The position numbers and the translations under genes were made by a program. A DNA stretch of 49,313 nt. Source: a virus. Location: positions 1-49,313 of the IMG/VR virus record IMGVR_UViG_3300001041_000026. One strand, 5' to 3'. Numbering within the stretch: position 1 is the stretch's first letter; each line of letters begins with the position of its first letter. The notes beneath the pieces were generated by a model, which saw only the letters and a list, made by a program, of their open reading frames with translations, was not told the DNA's origin and made no database searches. Positions 16,989 to 25,300 of this stretch are shown here, piece after piece.

Positions 16989-17825
16989 TTAAAGGACTGT
17001 AAAGGTTAAGCCACGTTCAGAGCTTCTGACACCTGACTTCGTTTCATCAAAAAAGTCAGATATTTCTTCTTTGTACTGCTTAATGTGGGCGCTATACAAA
17101 GTACTGTTTGCAGAGGTTGTATAACTCACACTCTCAGATAGACCGTCAATTGACGTTGACATACCTGTTAAGCCAGACTTATAGGCTTCGCCGATAATAC
17201 CAAGAACATCGACTGCGACCATTTTAGCAACAATGTTTCGAATGTCTTCAGGTATCCTGTTCTTGGCGTACCCTGCAATGTAGTCGATGTACCACATTTG
17301 AGGTACTGAGCGGTTAAGCTGCCCCGTCATAAATCCATAACCCATCTGTGTTCCACCTAGAAGGCTAAAAATAGTTGGATCCCCAGCATAAGGGACAATC
17401 TGAAACTGCCCTGATTTAGGATAAAGTTTTACCCACTCTGGCCTAGTTAGGAAATCAACGATAACTTGACCATTCGGAAGGACCAACTTTAAACCGGTTA
17501 TCTTCTGTACTGGACGTTCCCTAAGCTGCGTAAAACCCATGTTAGCATAAGCTTTTGCATCGTAGTCGTAGGGTGGTTCAGCTATCTCATAATCCGTTCC
17601 TTCTACTAGTCCTCGTTCTTCAGGGTTAGAGGCGATTAACTTAGGCTTCAGAAAGATACCTAAGTGCCTCTCTACCTGACGTCTAGCCCCGTCTATGAGC
17701 TTCTGTACAGAGGTTTCCTCTATTGAGTTTCCATAGCTGTCGAAGAACGGAAGTCCAAAACACCATGTACTCTGTATTTCGTCTACATCTGGTAAGTTTG
17801 TCTCTGCATAGGTTATAATAGCCAT
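16989..17825 (-). CDS. Head-tail adaptor protein
   Basis: 278 aa. The LIDGARRQVERHLGIFLKPK motif at about residues 42-61 is typical of connector adaptors that bind the portal. Further landmarks are YDAKAYANMGFTQLRERPVQ, a beta segment with LVLPNGQVIVDF, and a C-terminal helical part (PEDIRNIVAKMVAVDVLGII). It lies two genes after the capsid protein, as usual. It would form the first ring beneath the portal and set symmetry for the neck. The C-terminal tail (SSERGLTFTVL) may insert in the portal channel. Confidence 0.72.
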   Translation of the reverse strand: MAIITYAETNLPDVDEIQSTWCFGLPFFDSYGNSIEETSVQKLIDGARRQVERHLGIFLKPKLIASNPEERGLVEGTDYEIAEPPYDYDAKAYANMGFTQLRERPVQKITGLKLVLPNGQVIVDFLTRPEWVKLYPKSGQFQIVPYAGDPTIFSLLGGTQMGYGFMTGQLNRSVPQMWYIDYIAGYAKNRIPEDIRNIVAKMVAVDVLGIIGEAYKSGLTGMSTSIDGLSESVSYTTSANSTLYSAHIKQYKEEISDFFDETKSGVRSSERGLTFTVL

Positions 17826-17836
17826 TAGATACCCTC

Positions 17837-18094
17837 CTACATCCCATAAGCTACAACAGTGACGGTGCCTGATGCTACGAAGTTATAACAAGTCACTGGA
17901 ATAGGTCGAGTTGTCCCGGCCTTAATAGGTATACCATCTGTAGCCGGATGACCACCCTCGGGAAAATCATTAAGATAGAGCAAAACGTCTGCTCCAGTAT
18001 CATTGGTAACTTCAATATAAGCATACTGAGTACCTAGAGTCCCTACTGCACCTACAATAACTTTATATTGTCTAAAACCTGCTACACCTAGCAT
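17837..18094 (-). CDS. Small beta-rich head protein (85 aa), possible decoration protein
   Basis: The protein is almost entirely beta strand: FRQYKVIVGAVGTLGTQYAY, then IEVTNDTGADVLLYLNDFPE and RPIPVTCYNF. It has no membrane segment or signal peptide. Small beta proteins between the capsid and adaptor genes often decorate the capsid or fill neck gaps. The strong upstream ribosome binding site suggests good expression. No family is recognised, and decoration is only a likely reading. Confidence 0.5.
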   Translation of the reverse strand: MLGVAGFRQYKVIVGAVGTLGTQYAYIEVTNDTGADVLLYLNDFPEGGHPATDGIPIKAGTTRPIPVTCYNFVASGTVTVVAYGM

Positions 18095-18109
18095 TTCATC
18101 ACTCCCTTA

Positions 18110-18415
18110 CTACCTAGAGGTAGATGTTCTTCGTTGTGCAGGCTTTTTAGGTACTACAGCTTGGTTAGTCTCTTCAGCAGGTGCTTCAGCTTGGTTAATT
18201 TCTTCAGCAGGTGCTTCAGCTTGGTTAGTTTCTTCCACTACTGTTTCTTCCACTACTGTTTCTTCCACTACTTCCTTATACCCGGGAACCTGCACCAGTA
18301 TTTCTGCTACCTCATCAGATACCTCTGCAAAACCGTTTGAGTCGAAAGACACGACTTCTGAAAGGACTACAACGTTTTCTGGTAGATCACCAAAACACTT
18401 TTGAACCTGTGCCAT
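18110..18415 (-). CDS. Small head-region protein with internal repeats (101 aa)
   Basis: Residues 1-50 form a small domain (CFGDLPENVVVLSEVVSFDS, then ILVQVPGY). Residues 50-90 are low complexity, with three VVEET units followed by repeats of the type NQAEAPAEE. The end is basic (KKPAQRRTSTSR). The DNA is repetitive to match (about 18170-18275), so copy number could change by slippage. It is located directly after the capsid gene. An acidic spacer with a basic tip would suit a flexible capsid or neck linker, but no function is known. Confidence 0.5.
   Translation of the reverse strand: MAQVQKCFGDLPENVVVLSEVVSFDSNGFAEVSDEVAEILVQVPGYKEVVEETVVEETVVEETNQAEAPAEEINQAEAPAEETNQAVVPKKPAQRRTSTSR
18170..18275 (-). 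repeat. In-frame tandem repeats in the small head-region gene
   Basis: Two adjacent repeat families are visible: about 30-nt units encoding NQAEAPAEE and about 18-nt units encoding VVEETV. They are in frame and encode an acidic spacer. The spacer length may vary between relatives. Confidence 0.7.
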
Positions 18416-18443
18416 GCTTTTACCTCGCTTTCAAAATCTAAAA

Positions 18444-18474
18444 GTGAGGGCTAGATACTAGCCCTAGCCCTCAC
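18444..18474 (-). terminator. Hairpin after the major capsid gene
   Basis: An 11-bp perfect stem (18444-18454 with 18464-18474) lies just after the capsid gene stop. On the minus strand it is followed by TTTTAG. It is a likely partial terminator or 3'-stabilising stem that separates capsid expression from downstream neck genes. Confidence 0.55.
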
Positions 18475-18497
18475 CTGTGTGTACTAAATAGATGGTA

Positions 18498-19967
18498 TTA
18501 CTGAAGGCTTGGGCGAACTGTACCGAAGCTAGGAGCATCATAATTTGGGGTGAAGAGCTCACGGTTGGAGTTAAGGCCCAGTGTTCCAATGTTTTTAAAC
18601 ACGATGATTCTCCGAGGGTTGTACACTTGAATCATGCCATAAAGCAGGATCATAAAGCGCTCTGCAGCTGAAATGCGAGCTAAAGGCAGCTTCATAAGTG
18701 GTGCAAGCTGTTTAAATGATAATACGTTTTCTGGATCATTATCTAGTGCCATTGCACTATGTGTTCCCGGAATATCAGCATTTGTGTCTATAATAGCTTG
18801 AGTTGTTTCTGCACCAGAGTCCTTGATTTCAAAGGCAAACAAGGCATCAGCAGCTGTAGACTTCGTACCACGATAGACCTTATAAGACTTTGCCGGAGGA
18901 TCACCGACTACTCGATTAATGGTTAAAGTAACTGCTTGTCCTAGAGTTACAGCTACAGACCCCATAGACACTGGTGCTGATTCTCCTGCGCTGTTTTTAG
19001 CTGTTACAAAGTAGTAGTAGGTTCCTGAAGGGATTGTAGCCCCGGATGATCCGGCTACTATCTGACCGCCCGGGTATGTTGGTACAGCAGGCGCCCCTTT
19101 AGCTGAGGCAGAAGGAACCGTAGCCTGTGGCTTAAGGAATATGTTATTAACAAACTCAATCGGGCCAGCATTTGCCATGTAGCCTCCGATAGGCTGGCCT
19201 AACATTATTTCCTGACCTTGGCCCATCATTACCCGCTGCCGACCACTTGAGCCCATAACAAGCTTGGATAGGTCCTTATTAACTTGGTTCGTTAAGTGCA
19301 GCTCTAATTTACCTCTTCCGAAGTTATCTGCAATAATCGCTGAAGCGTCTTCCATGGTATTCTCATCCAGTGGTTGACCCTTCATATCAATAACGTGCTG
19401 ATTCGCATAGGTTTTTCCAGCAACAGCATTTATAACCTGCATCATAACTCCGTCAAAAGCCAAGGGGTCAAGAGCGGAATTACCAAAGTATAGAGCTTTT
19501 TCAAGCTGCATCAAAAGCCAAGATGTTCCATTTGTAGTTTCGCGGGCAACGATATCACCAACTGTGTTACGCACTATAGTTGCAGGATGTGTGATGACAC
19601 GAGTTGTCCCGAGGAATTTAACGTACTGGGCTTGACGGAGGTAGTGTGAATCTTCTTCATTTGGAAGGCCACCCTCAACGAAGAACGGAGAAGAATTTCC
19701 CCCCATGCTGTCCATTACGTTGAACTCTTCAACAGTATTAAATGCCTGTTTCTTCCCGATGCGTTTCCAGAACTTAATTTGGTCTGTCGTCGCGGTAACC
19801 ACTTTAAGGGTTGCTTCTAAAGACTGTGGACGCAGCGCCGACATATCATTAAAACTACCATAGGCATCTCCCTGCTCCCCGGTGCCTAGCGCTTTATTAA
19901 GCTCCTCAAGTTCCCCAACTGTACCTTGCCCAAACCCGTCCTCAAGGCCGTTAAAGTTTTCAAACAT
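18498..19967 (-). CDS. Major capsid protein with an inserted FN3-like domain
   Basis: 489 aa, HK97-fold type. Core signatures are LEATLKVVTATTDQIKFWKR at about 50-70 and AFNTVEEFNVM at about 75-85, then a helix with TSWLLMQLEKALYFGNSAL. Residues about 283-402 are an extra domain (GTYYYFVTAKNSAGESAPVS, then SYKVYRGTK) that looks like fibronectin type III and probably projects from the capsid surface. The N-terminus is acidic and contains ELNKALGTG at residues 22-30, matching the putative prohead protease site seen in neighbouring proteins, so the mature form probably starts near residue 27. It follows the protease-scaffold gene and precedes a stem-loop, as for a highly expressed gene. Confidence 0.88.
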   Translation of the reverse strand: MFENFNGLEDGFGQGTVGELEELNKALGTGEQGDAYGSFNDMSALRPQSLEATLKVVTATTDQIKFWKRIGKKQAFNTVEEFNVMDSMGGNSSPFFVEGGLPNEEDSHYLRQAQYVKFLGTTRVITHPATIVRNTVGDIVARETTNGTSWLLMQLEKALYFGNSALDPLAFDGVMMQVINAVAGKTYANQHVIDMKGQPLDENTMEDASAIIADNFGRGKLELHLTNQVNKDLSKLVMGSSGRQRVMMGQGQEIMLGQPIGGYMANAGPIEFVNNIFLKPQATVPSASAKGAPAVPTYPGGQIVAGSSGATIPSGTYYYFVTAKNSAGESAPVSMGSVAVTLGQAVTLTINRVVGDPPAKSYKVYRGTKSTAADALFAFEIKDSGAETTQAIIDTNADIPGTHSAMALDNDPENVLSFKQLAPLMKLPLARISAAERFMILLYGMIQVYNPRRIIVFKNIGTLGLNSNRELFTPNYDAPSFGTVRPSLQ

Positions 19968-20006
19968 AGGTTTACCCCCTTTACTACTACTATTTTCTGT
20001 AGGTAC

Positions 20007-21611
20007 TTATTGCATACCAAGTTCAGCTTTTACTGAATCTGGCAAACCTAGGTTCTGCAGTGGTGTCCCTGCCTCGAATCTTGTAACAGCTGAACCTGGA
20101 ATTAGCTTAGCATCGAATGACTTCATGAGAATTGCCCCGGCTTGCTGCCGTGTGAGGCCACCTTTGTCGCCTTCAATAGACTTCTTAAGCGTTGTAATGT
20201 CTCGTGGACTTACTGCACCCTTACGCCCAATGGGGAGATTCATAACACCATCAAGAGACTTCTTAAGCTCTGCATTATCAGTCTGCATCGTCTCAATTTT
20301 TTCAGTCAAGCTCTTAATGACATCAAAGGCACCCATAAGGGCTTTCGTCATTGTTACCTGCTGCTTAGACACAAGGCCTAGAGACTTTGAAAGGCCACCC
20401 ATACTGTAACCAAGCTCGTCCACCATGTCTGATAAAAAATCAGATACTTCAAGCGCCTGAGCACCATCCTTATGGTCGATTAGAGATTTCCGGAAGTCCA
20501 TCTGAAGAGATTTTTCTTTCGTATCTTCATCATCTTCGTCGCCATCTGCATCTTCGTCGCCATCTTCGTCGCCATCTTCGTCGCCATCTGCATCTTCATC
20601 ATCTTCGTCATCCTTGTTACTGGACTTCGTAAGCGTTTCATCGTCTTCTGTATTCAGTTCTAAGGACTTTCGAAGTTCTTCCAAATCTGCGTCTAGCAGA
20701 CCAGCAAGTTCTTTTGTCTTACCCATAGCCCCACCCCCAAAATTTGTACTAAAAATAGATTTTAAAACAGCATGTTTACCTAGTATATAGGAGGCGAATG
20801 AGTACGCCTCTTCGTTATCTAGCCCGTTTTCCAAGGCGAAAGTATAGGTCATCGTACCTACAACGCCCTGTGAGCCAGCGACGAACTTATCACGTAGGGA
20901 CTTCTGTAAAAAGTTACCTCTACAAAACTTCCTAAAGAGCTTAACCCAATCTGTCTGGGGATCTTGAGTTTCACCTTCCAAGGACTGAGGCATGATAGCT
21001 GCAGCTCCTGAAGTATCCATTGATTTTTCAACATCTAAGCTAATCGTTAGCTCATGGTTTTTCTCAAACGACTTAGCAAGCTCAGCCCATGTAATTGTGT
21101 TCACCGGATTCATGGTAAGCACAAGATTTCGTAAAACGGATTTTACAATTTTTCCTGTCTTACGATTTCGTTCTTTAACATTTCCTTCAATAGACCAACC
21201 CATTGTGCGTTTAGTGTGGCTCTTCTGAAGGTCTTGCATAGTCTGAATTGCTTCTTGAGCGAGCTTTCTCTGAGCAAAAAGTTTAGCTTTTACAAAGATA
21301 CCCTTGACTACCTCATGTCTTGTAGGGTGTGTAAATTGACCTATTTTAACCGCTAGAGGCTCACCTATAAATTGCTTAGGGGAGTTACCATGCTCGTACT
21401 TTATCCAACCCTTATCCAGAAAATAGCTACAATCCATACCTTCTGGTGTGATGCTATCATCTTCTTCGTCTTTGTTATCAGACGTCATGACACCCTGTAC
21501 TATGTAGTCGCCGTTTTCATCGATCTCAATGGACTTTATAAGATCATGATCTTCAATAGGCACAAATACCCTATAAGTATCCTCTTGTACCGTTTCATTA
21601 CTGACTAGCAT
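20007..21611 (-). CDS. Prohead protease fused to scaffold (XkdF-like)
   Basis: 534 aa. Residues 1-190 resemble the prohead serine protease fold, with probable catalytic His74 (KYEHGN) and Ser140 (TMGWSIEG). Residues 190-534 are scaffold-like: helices, a highly acidic run at 332-363 (DGDED repeats) and coiled coil (IKSLTEKIETMQTDNAELKK). About thirteen [x]K-[S/A]-hydrophobic motifs (FLQKSL, VLKSI, LRKSL, LSKSL, MTKAL, LKKSI, LMKSF and others) stud the scaffold and probably are its own cleavage sites, so the scaffold is destroyed and removed during maturation. The start ATG lies after GGTGGTG; a large hairpin lies upstream in the leader. Confidence 0.8.
   Translation of the reverse strand: MLVSNETVQEDTYRVFVPIEDHDLIKSIEIDENGDYIVQGVMTSDNKDEEDDSITPEGMDCSYFLDKGWIKYEHGNSPKQFIGEPLAVKIGQFTHPTRHEVVKGIFVKAKLFAQRKLAQEAIQTMQDLQKSHTKRTMGWSIEGNVKERNRKTGKIVKSVLRNLVLTMNPVNTITWAELAKSFEKNHELTISLDVEKSMDTSGAAAIMPQSLEGETQDPQTDWVKLFRKFCRGNFLQKSLRDKFVAGSQGVVGTMTYTFALENGLDNEEAYSFASYILGKHAVLKSIFSTNFGGGAMGKTKELAGLLDADLEELRKSLELNTEDDETLTKSSNKDDEDDEDADGDEDGDEDGDEDADGDEDDEDTKEKSLQMDFRKSLIDHKDGAQALEVSDFLSDMVDELGYSMGGLSKSLGLVSKQQVTMTKALMGAFDVIKSLTEKIETMQTDNAELKKSLDGVMNLPIGRKGAVSPRDITTLKKSIEGDKGGLTRQQAGAILMKSFDAKLIPGSAVTRFEAGTPLQNLGLPDSVKAELGMQ
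20525..20610 (-). repeat. Tandem repeat encoding DGDED units in the scaffold
   Basis: A GATGGCGACGAA-like unit (minus strand) is repeated several times and encodes the Asp/Glu/Gly run at about residues 335-363 of the protease-scaffold. It is in frame and may vary in copy number. Confidence 0.75.
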
Positions 21612-21641
21612 TCATTTCACCACCTTCCGAAGTAGGTGTAA

Positions 21642-21744
21642 GTATAACACAGCTAGGATGTCCAAAGACACGCTGCTTGGCTAGGTGAGCTGGCGAAACC
21701 TTGGCCTAGTCTACGTGTCTTGGGCCATCCTAGCTGTGTTATAC
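21642..21744 (-). ncRNA. Large near-perfect hairpin (structured element) upstream of the prohead protease
   Basis: Arms 21642-21672 and 21714-21744 pair over 31 positions with only two mismatches, the outer 19 bp perfect. The 41-nt loop folds again (21679-21685 with 21705-21711, and an inner GG-CGAAA-CC). It lies in the intergenic leader of the protease gene, after the small zinc-ribbon gene. No T-tract follows, which argues against a simple terminator. Possible roles are a processing site for RNase III, a regulatory leader, a small structured RNA, or a DNA-level site. Both strands can form it; the minus strand is the transcribed one. Confidence 0.55.
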
Positions 21745-21822
21745 ACGGATTTTGTTGCCCTAAATATTTAACTATTGTTAATAGTACCAACTTCGGAAGT
21801 AAATGGCAAGATAAATTACATA

Positions 21823-21859
21823 ATTATTCATAAGTAAGCCCTACTTATTTATGAATAAT
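21823..21859. terminator. AT-rich hairpin overlapping the end of the zinc-ribbon gene
   Basis: 21823-21831 pairs with 21851-21859, and an inner ATAAGTA/TACTTAT pair closes around a short loop with a bulge. It overlaps the zinc-ribbon stop codon. There is no clear T-tract on the minus strand, so termination is possible but weak. Confidence 0.3.
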
Positions 21860-22044
21860 TTACTTTTATGTGGTTCTTCTGGTATAGCTCCTAGGATAAT
21901 CGGGACTTCAACATGTGTTTTACACGTAGGGCATATGGCTATGGCTTTACCATCTGAGAATAGAATCATCCGTGAGCGGATCTTGTACCCGCCACTCTGC
22001 ATTGAATCCATAATGATTCTTTTGCATCCAGGACACTGTACCAT
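21841..22044 (-). CDS. Small zinc-ribbon protein (67 aa)
   Basis: Two knuckles, CPGC at residues 4-7 and CPTC at about 38-41, form a typical zinc ribbon. Between them are strands (GGYKIRSRMILFSDGKAIAI). The tail is Pro/Glu/Lys rich. It may bind DNA, RNA or a protein partner. The ribosome binding site (GGGAGG) is good. The gene is in the head operon between the SNF2 giant and the protease, but no specific function is evident. The layout resembles small phage Com-like zinc fingers, a loose likeness only. Confidence 0.6.
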   Translation of the reverse strand: MVQCPGCKRIIMDSMQSGGYKIRSRMILFSDGKAIAICPTCKTHVEVPIILGAIPEEPHKSKLFINK

Positions 22045-22069
22045 AGCCTACACACCTCCCATGCTTAGG

Positions 22070-22321
22070 TTACTTGATGCCGTAGATAGCCTTTTTAGAG
22101 ACTACTATATAATCAGAGTACTTAAACTTAGCACACCTTTTGAGAAGGTTTACCCATAAGACTCCTACCTCTGTCTGTATCATATCATAGTCCATACCTG
22201 CAGAAGATAGCTCTTGCCTGAACTTTACTTCGTTTTTTGCTAGGTACTGTACAGCTGCTTTAACTTCAGAAGTATCTTTTAGCTCTTCAAATGAGTTAGC
22301 GTTGAACATTTGTTCATCCAC
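22070..22321 (-). CDS. Hypothetical small protein (83 aa)
   Basis: Starts at GTG 22321, nine bases after GGAGG. Mostly helical (FEELKDTSEVKAAVQYLAKN, then LLKRCAKFKYSDYIVVSKK). There is no membrane segment or known domain. It lies between the SNF2-domain giant and the zinc-ribbon gene in the same operon. Function unknown. Confidence 0.5.
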   Translation of the reverse strand: MDEQMFNANSFEELKDTSEVKAAVQYLAKNEVKFRQELSSAGMDYDMIQTEVGVLWVNLLKRCAKFKYSDYIVVSKKAIYGIK

Positions 22322-22340
22322 AGTCTTAAACCTCCGCGCT

Positions 22341-25300
22341 TTATAGAATAACTACCAACTTAAGAGCCTTAGCTACTTGCCTTCCTACTTGGGTTGGGGG
22401 ATTTTCATTAGACTTTGGTCTTTGGGCACTACCTGGGTCACCTGTTGTACCCTTTGGCTTAGCGCCTGCTCTGCGCTTCTGGCTCCTAGTGAAGTTCTTT
22501 GTTGAGCTAATTTTAGACTCTGAATCTCCAAATTTAGTAACCTCTTCAGCATCTCGCGTAGCCTTAGTGACTCTCTGAATATCCCCCATTTTAATATCTT
22601 CAGCGTTGAACATAAAGTCTTCGATGGTTCCGGGCATGTGCAGAGATTCGATGCGTACACTATTAGCTCGTCCTACTTGCTCATGTCCTTTTGTTGCAGA
22701 ATCTGAGCGCCTGACACGTGCAGTAAACTGCGCCATCTTCTGAGGGTTCCAATCCTGGTCCATCATAAGCATTAGGTGAGCATTACCAAAGTCTACACCC
22801 TCCTTGCCTGCTGGAGACACAGTGGTAGCCCACATATTACCCTGATCTTTTGCATAACTGTTTTTATTTCCTCTAAATCCGGTCTTAGTCTCCTCCCGGT
22901 CCTTAGCCTCTCCGGTAAACTGCCCCGCAGCTAGACTTTGACCCTGCTTCTGCAGCTTATCTGCCCAATAAGCTAAGTGTGGGTGCTCACGCTGTAGATC
23001 GCGAATAACCCCGTCTGCAACATCGGTTCCAAAGGTAGTGTAACTAGACTTCACAACGACTTTGGGCATCAGCTCTGGTTTACCTGCTTTAGCCCTAGCC
23101 TCGTTTTCCGTAGCTAATGAATCTAGGTAGGTGCTTATTCGCTGCTTCATGTACTCAGCCTTAGGGTTGTTGTGGTGCATTGGTGGGAGAAGCTTAGGAC
23201 TTCCGTCACTATTTCGTTTAAAACTACCTTCCCCATCGCTCTCAAAGTACCGCTTGTTGCCATGCTCATCGACTTTATAGTGGCCTTCACCTGTAACTGG
23301 GTTATAGGGTTTTAATCCTCCGGATTTCACTTTCTTGGCCTTGGCCCCAGCTTCTGCTACTGCCTGAACATCTGTATCTCCTGAATCTAGAGCACTTCCC
23401 CCACCGGGCACATACATCCTACTCGCCAGTGGTGCATTTAGGTGCTTCTGAAGCTTCTGCATAGCAGTTAGGTAATTCTTGGACGTTTCACCCTTTTCAG
23501 TGTTGTCATACCCCGTGGCACTAGCTTTAACCATCTCCTGAAGTTTAGCATCAGGCAGGTATTGCTTCTGAACTGCATGGTAATCGTTATAGAACTTCTG
23601 TTGAGCAGGGCTCAGATTAGCTGGCGAAGTTGTCTGGGATGTATATGTTTCACCATTTTTGCCTGTTACCTCATGACTTCCACTTTCAAAGTCAAACACA
23701 GAGTGCTTGGTTCCATAGTAATCCGTTGTCTTATGATCTCGGTTACGGTCTGCCATGTTACTCATGAAGTCTTCGGGTGCATTTTCCTTTTGAGCTGCGT
23801 CGCTTCCGATGATGTGGGGAAAGTGAATCTTGGACCTATCACTGTACTGTACGTCTTCTGAACCCCTGAACTGAACAATATTAGCTACGATATCCCCAAG
23901 CTTATCCGCCATGGCTGGCTTAACTCCAATAACTTTACCATTTTTGTCCTTCATAAGGAACTTATCTGTAAACTCCTTAGCTGTACCAAGTTCATGTCTT
24001 CCACCTGTGACGGTATCAATAAGGCTATGGACTTCACGAGCATCATTTTCCATGGGAGTACCAGACAGGCCCCAAACGTTTTTAAAGGAATCAGTTGTTT
24101 CAGCTAAGGATTTACCACGCTGTCTTCCTTGATTCTTAAAAGCATGAATTTCATCGACAATAATATTGTCGTACAGGCCGGACTTAGAAAGTACATCTCG
24201 GTGTTTCATGAATTGGTCATAGGACATAATGTGGAAGTCATGGTCTTCTGAGCCTATGCTGCTGATATTATTTACAAAGTGCTTAGAACTCACAGCCTCT
24301 TGTTCAGTGCCCTCTTGCCCAAACATATGACGCCCGCCCTCAGACTTCATCCAGTTACCACTAGAATCCTTCTTCCGAAGATTACCCTCAGACCCAATGT
24401 AGAGAGCTCTGGAATTAGTCTCTCCACCGATCTCCTTACCCCAGTCCGATTGAATTCCAGCAGGGGAGACAACAAGCGTCTTTCCTGGCTTTCTTCCTTC
24501 AGAAATAGCCTTAGCCTTCTCGTGTAAAGCAGCTGCTACACCTGTGATTGTTTTGCCGGTGCCCATTCCGTGTCCAACTATTCCCCGCCCTCGTTCAACT
24601 AAGTGGGATACCCCAGCAAGCTGCGTACTATAAAGACCTTGCTTCATTATCCGACCACCTGGTTTAAACTGTGCTTGGTACGCTTGGCCAAAGGCACTTT
24701 CTGAGTCACTAGCATTCGGTTGATAGGCCTTCTGAAGCTCTTCAGGACTCTTAGGCTTACGATCCTTACGGTTGAAATGTTCTGCTAGATGTTCTCTAGC
24801 ATCATGACTTACAGACAGGCCTCCTAGGGCTTCTCTAAGCTCTTCAAACTTACCTGCTGAAATCTTAGCTGTTCCATTGCTTAGGACTCTAACCCCATAG
24901 GTAGATACTTGATCTCTCATAGCTTCAGGTACATGAATTTCAAGTTCTTTTGTATAAGCACTCTTAAACTGCTTAAGAAGTTCTTTACCTGCTTTTGATC
25001 TTCCGAGACGTTTGGTTAGCTGCTTCATCATAGCGTCTGATAGTTCTAGTTGGTTATTCATAACACCGTCTTTATCAAAGGCGCTGTTTATACCTGCCTT
25101 CTGAAGGGCTTGACTGAATAGCTCTTTTACCTTGTCAACTTTCTTCTGATCCTTAGGATTATCCGCTTTGAAGGTGCTCGTGGTATCCATCCGGTGTGTG
25201 CCCGTCTTTGCTGTTTTAACAACTGACTGGCCACTCGCTGATAAGGTTCGGCCTTCTTCAGAAGCTTGCTTAAGCTCTGACTTCTTGAACATCCCTATAA

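Noticed and set aside
18170-18275. Direct repeats that could look like a CRISPR array
   Set aside because: Repeats are in frame, contiguous without unique spacers and encode an acidic linker.
20525-20610. Short tandem repeat that could be an origin iteron array
   Set aside because: In-frame DGDED coding repeat inside the scaffold.
21642-21744. Long hairpin as an ordinary terminator or a transposable element end
   Set aside because: No T-tract on either side, no transposase, no target duplication seen, and no second copy noticed in the window.
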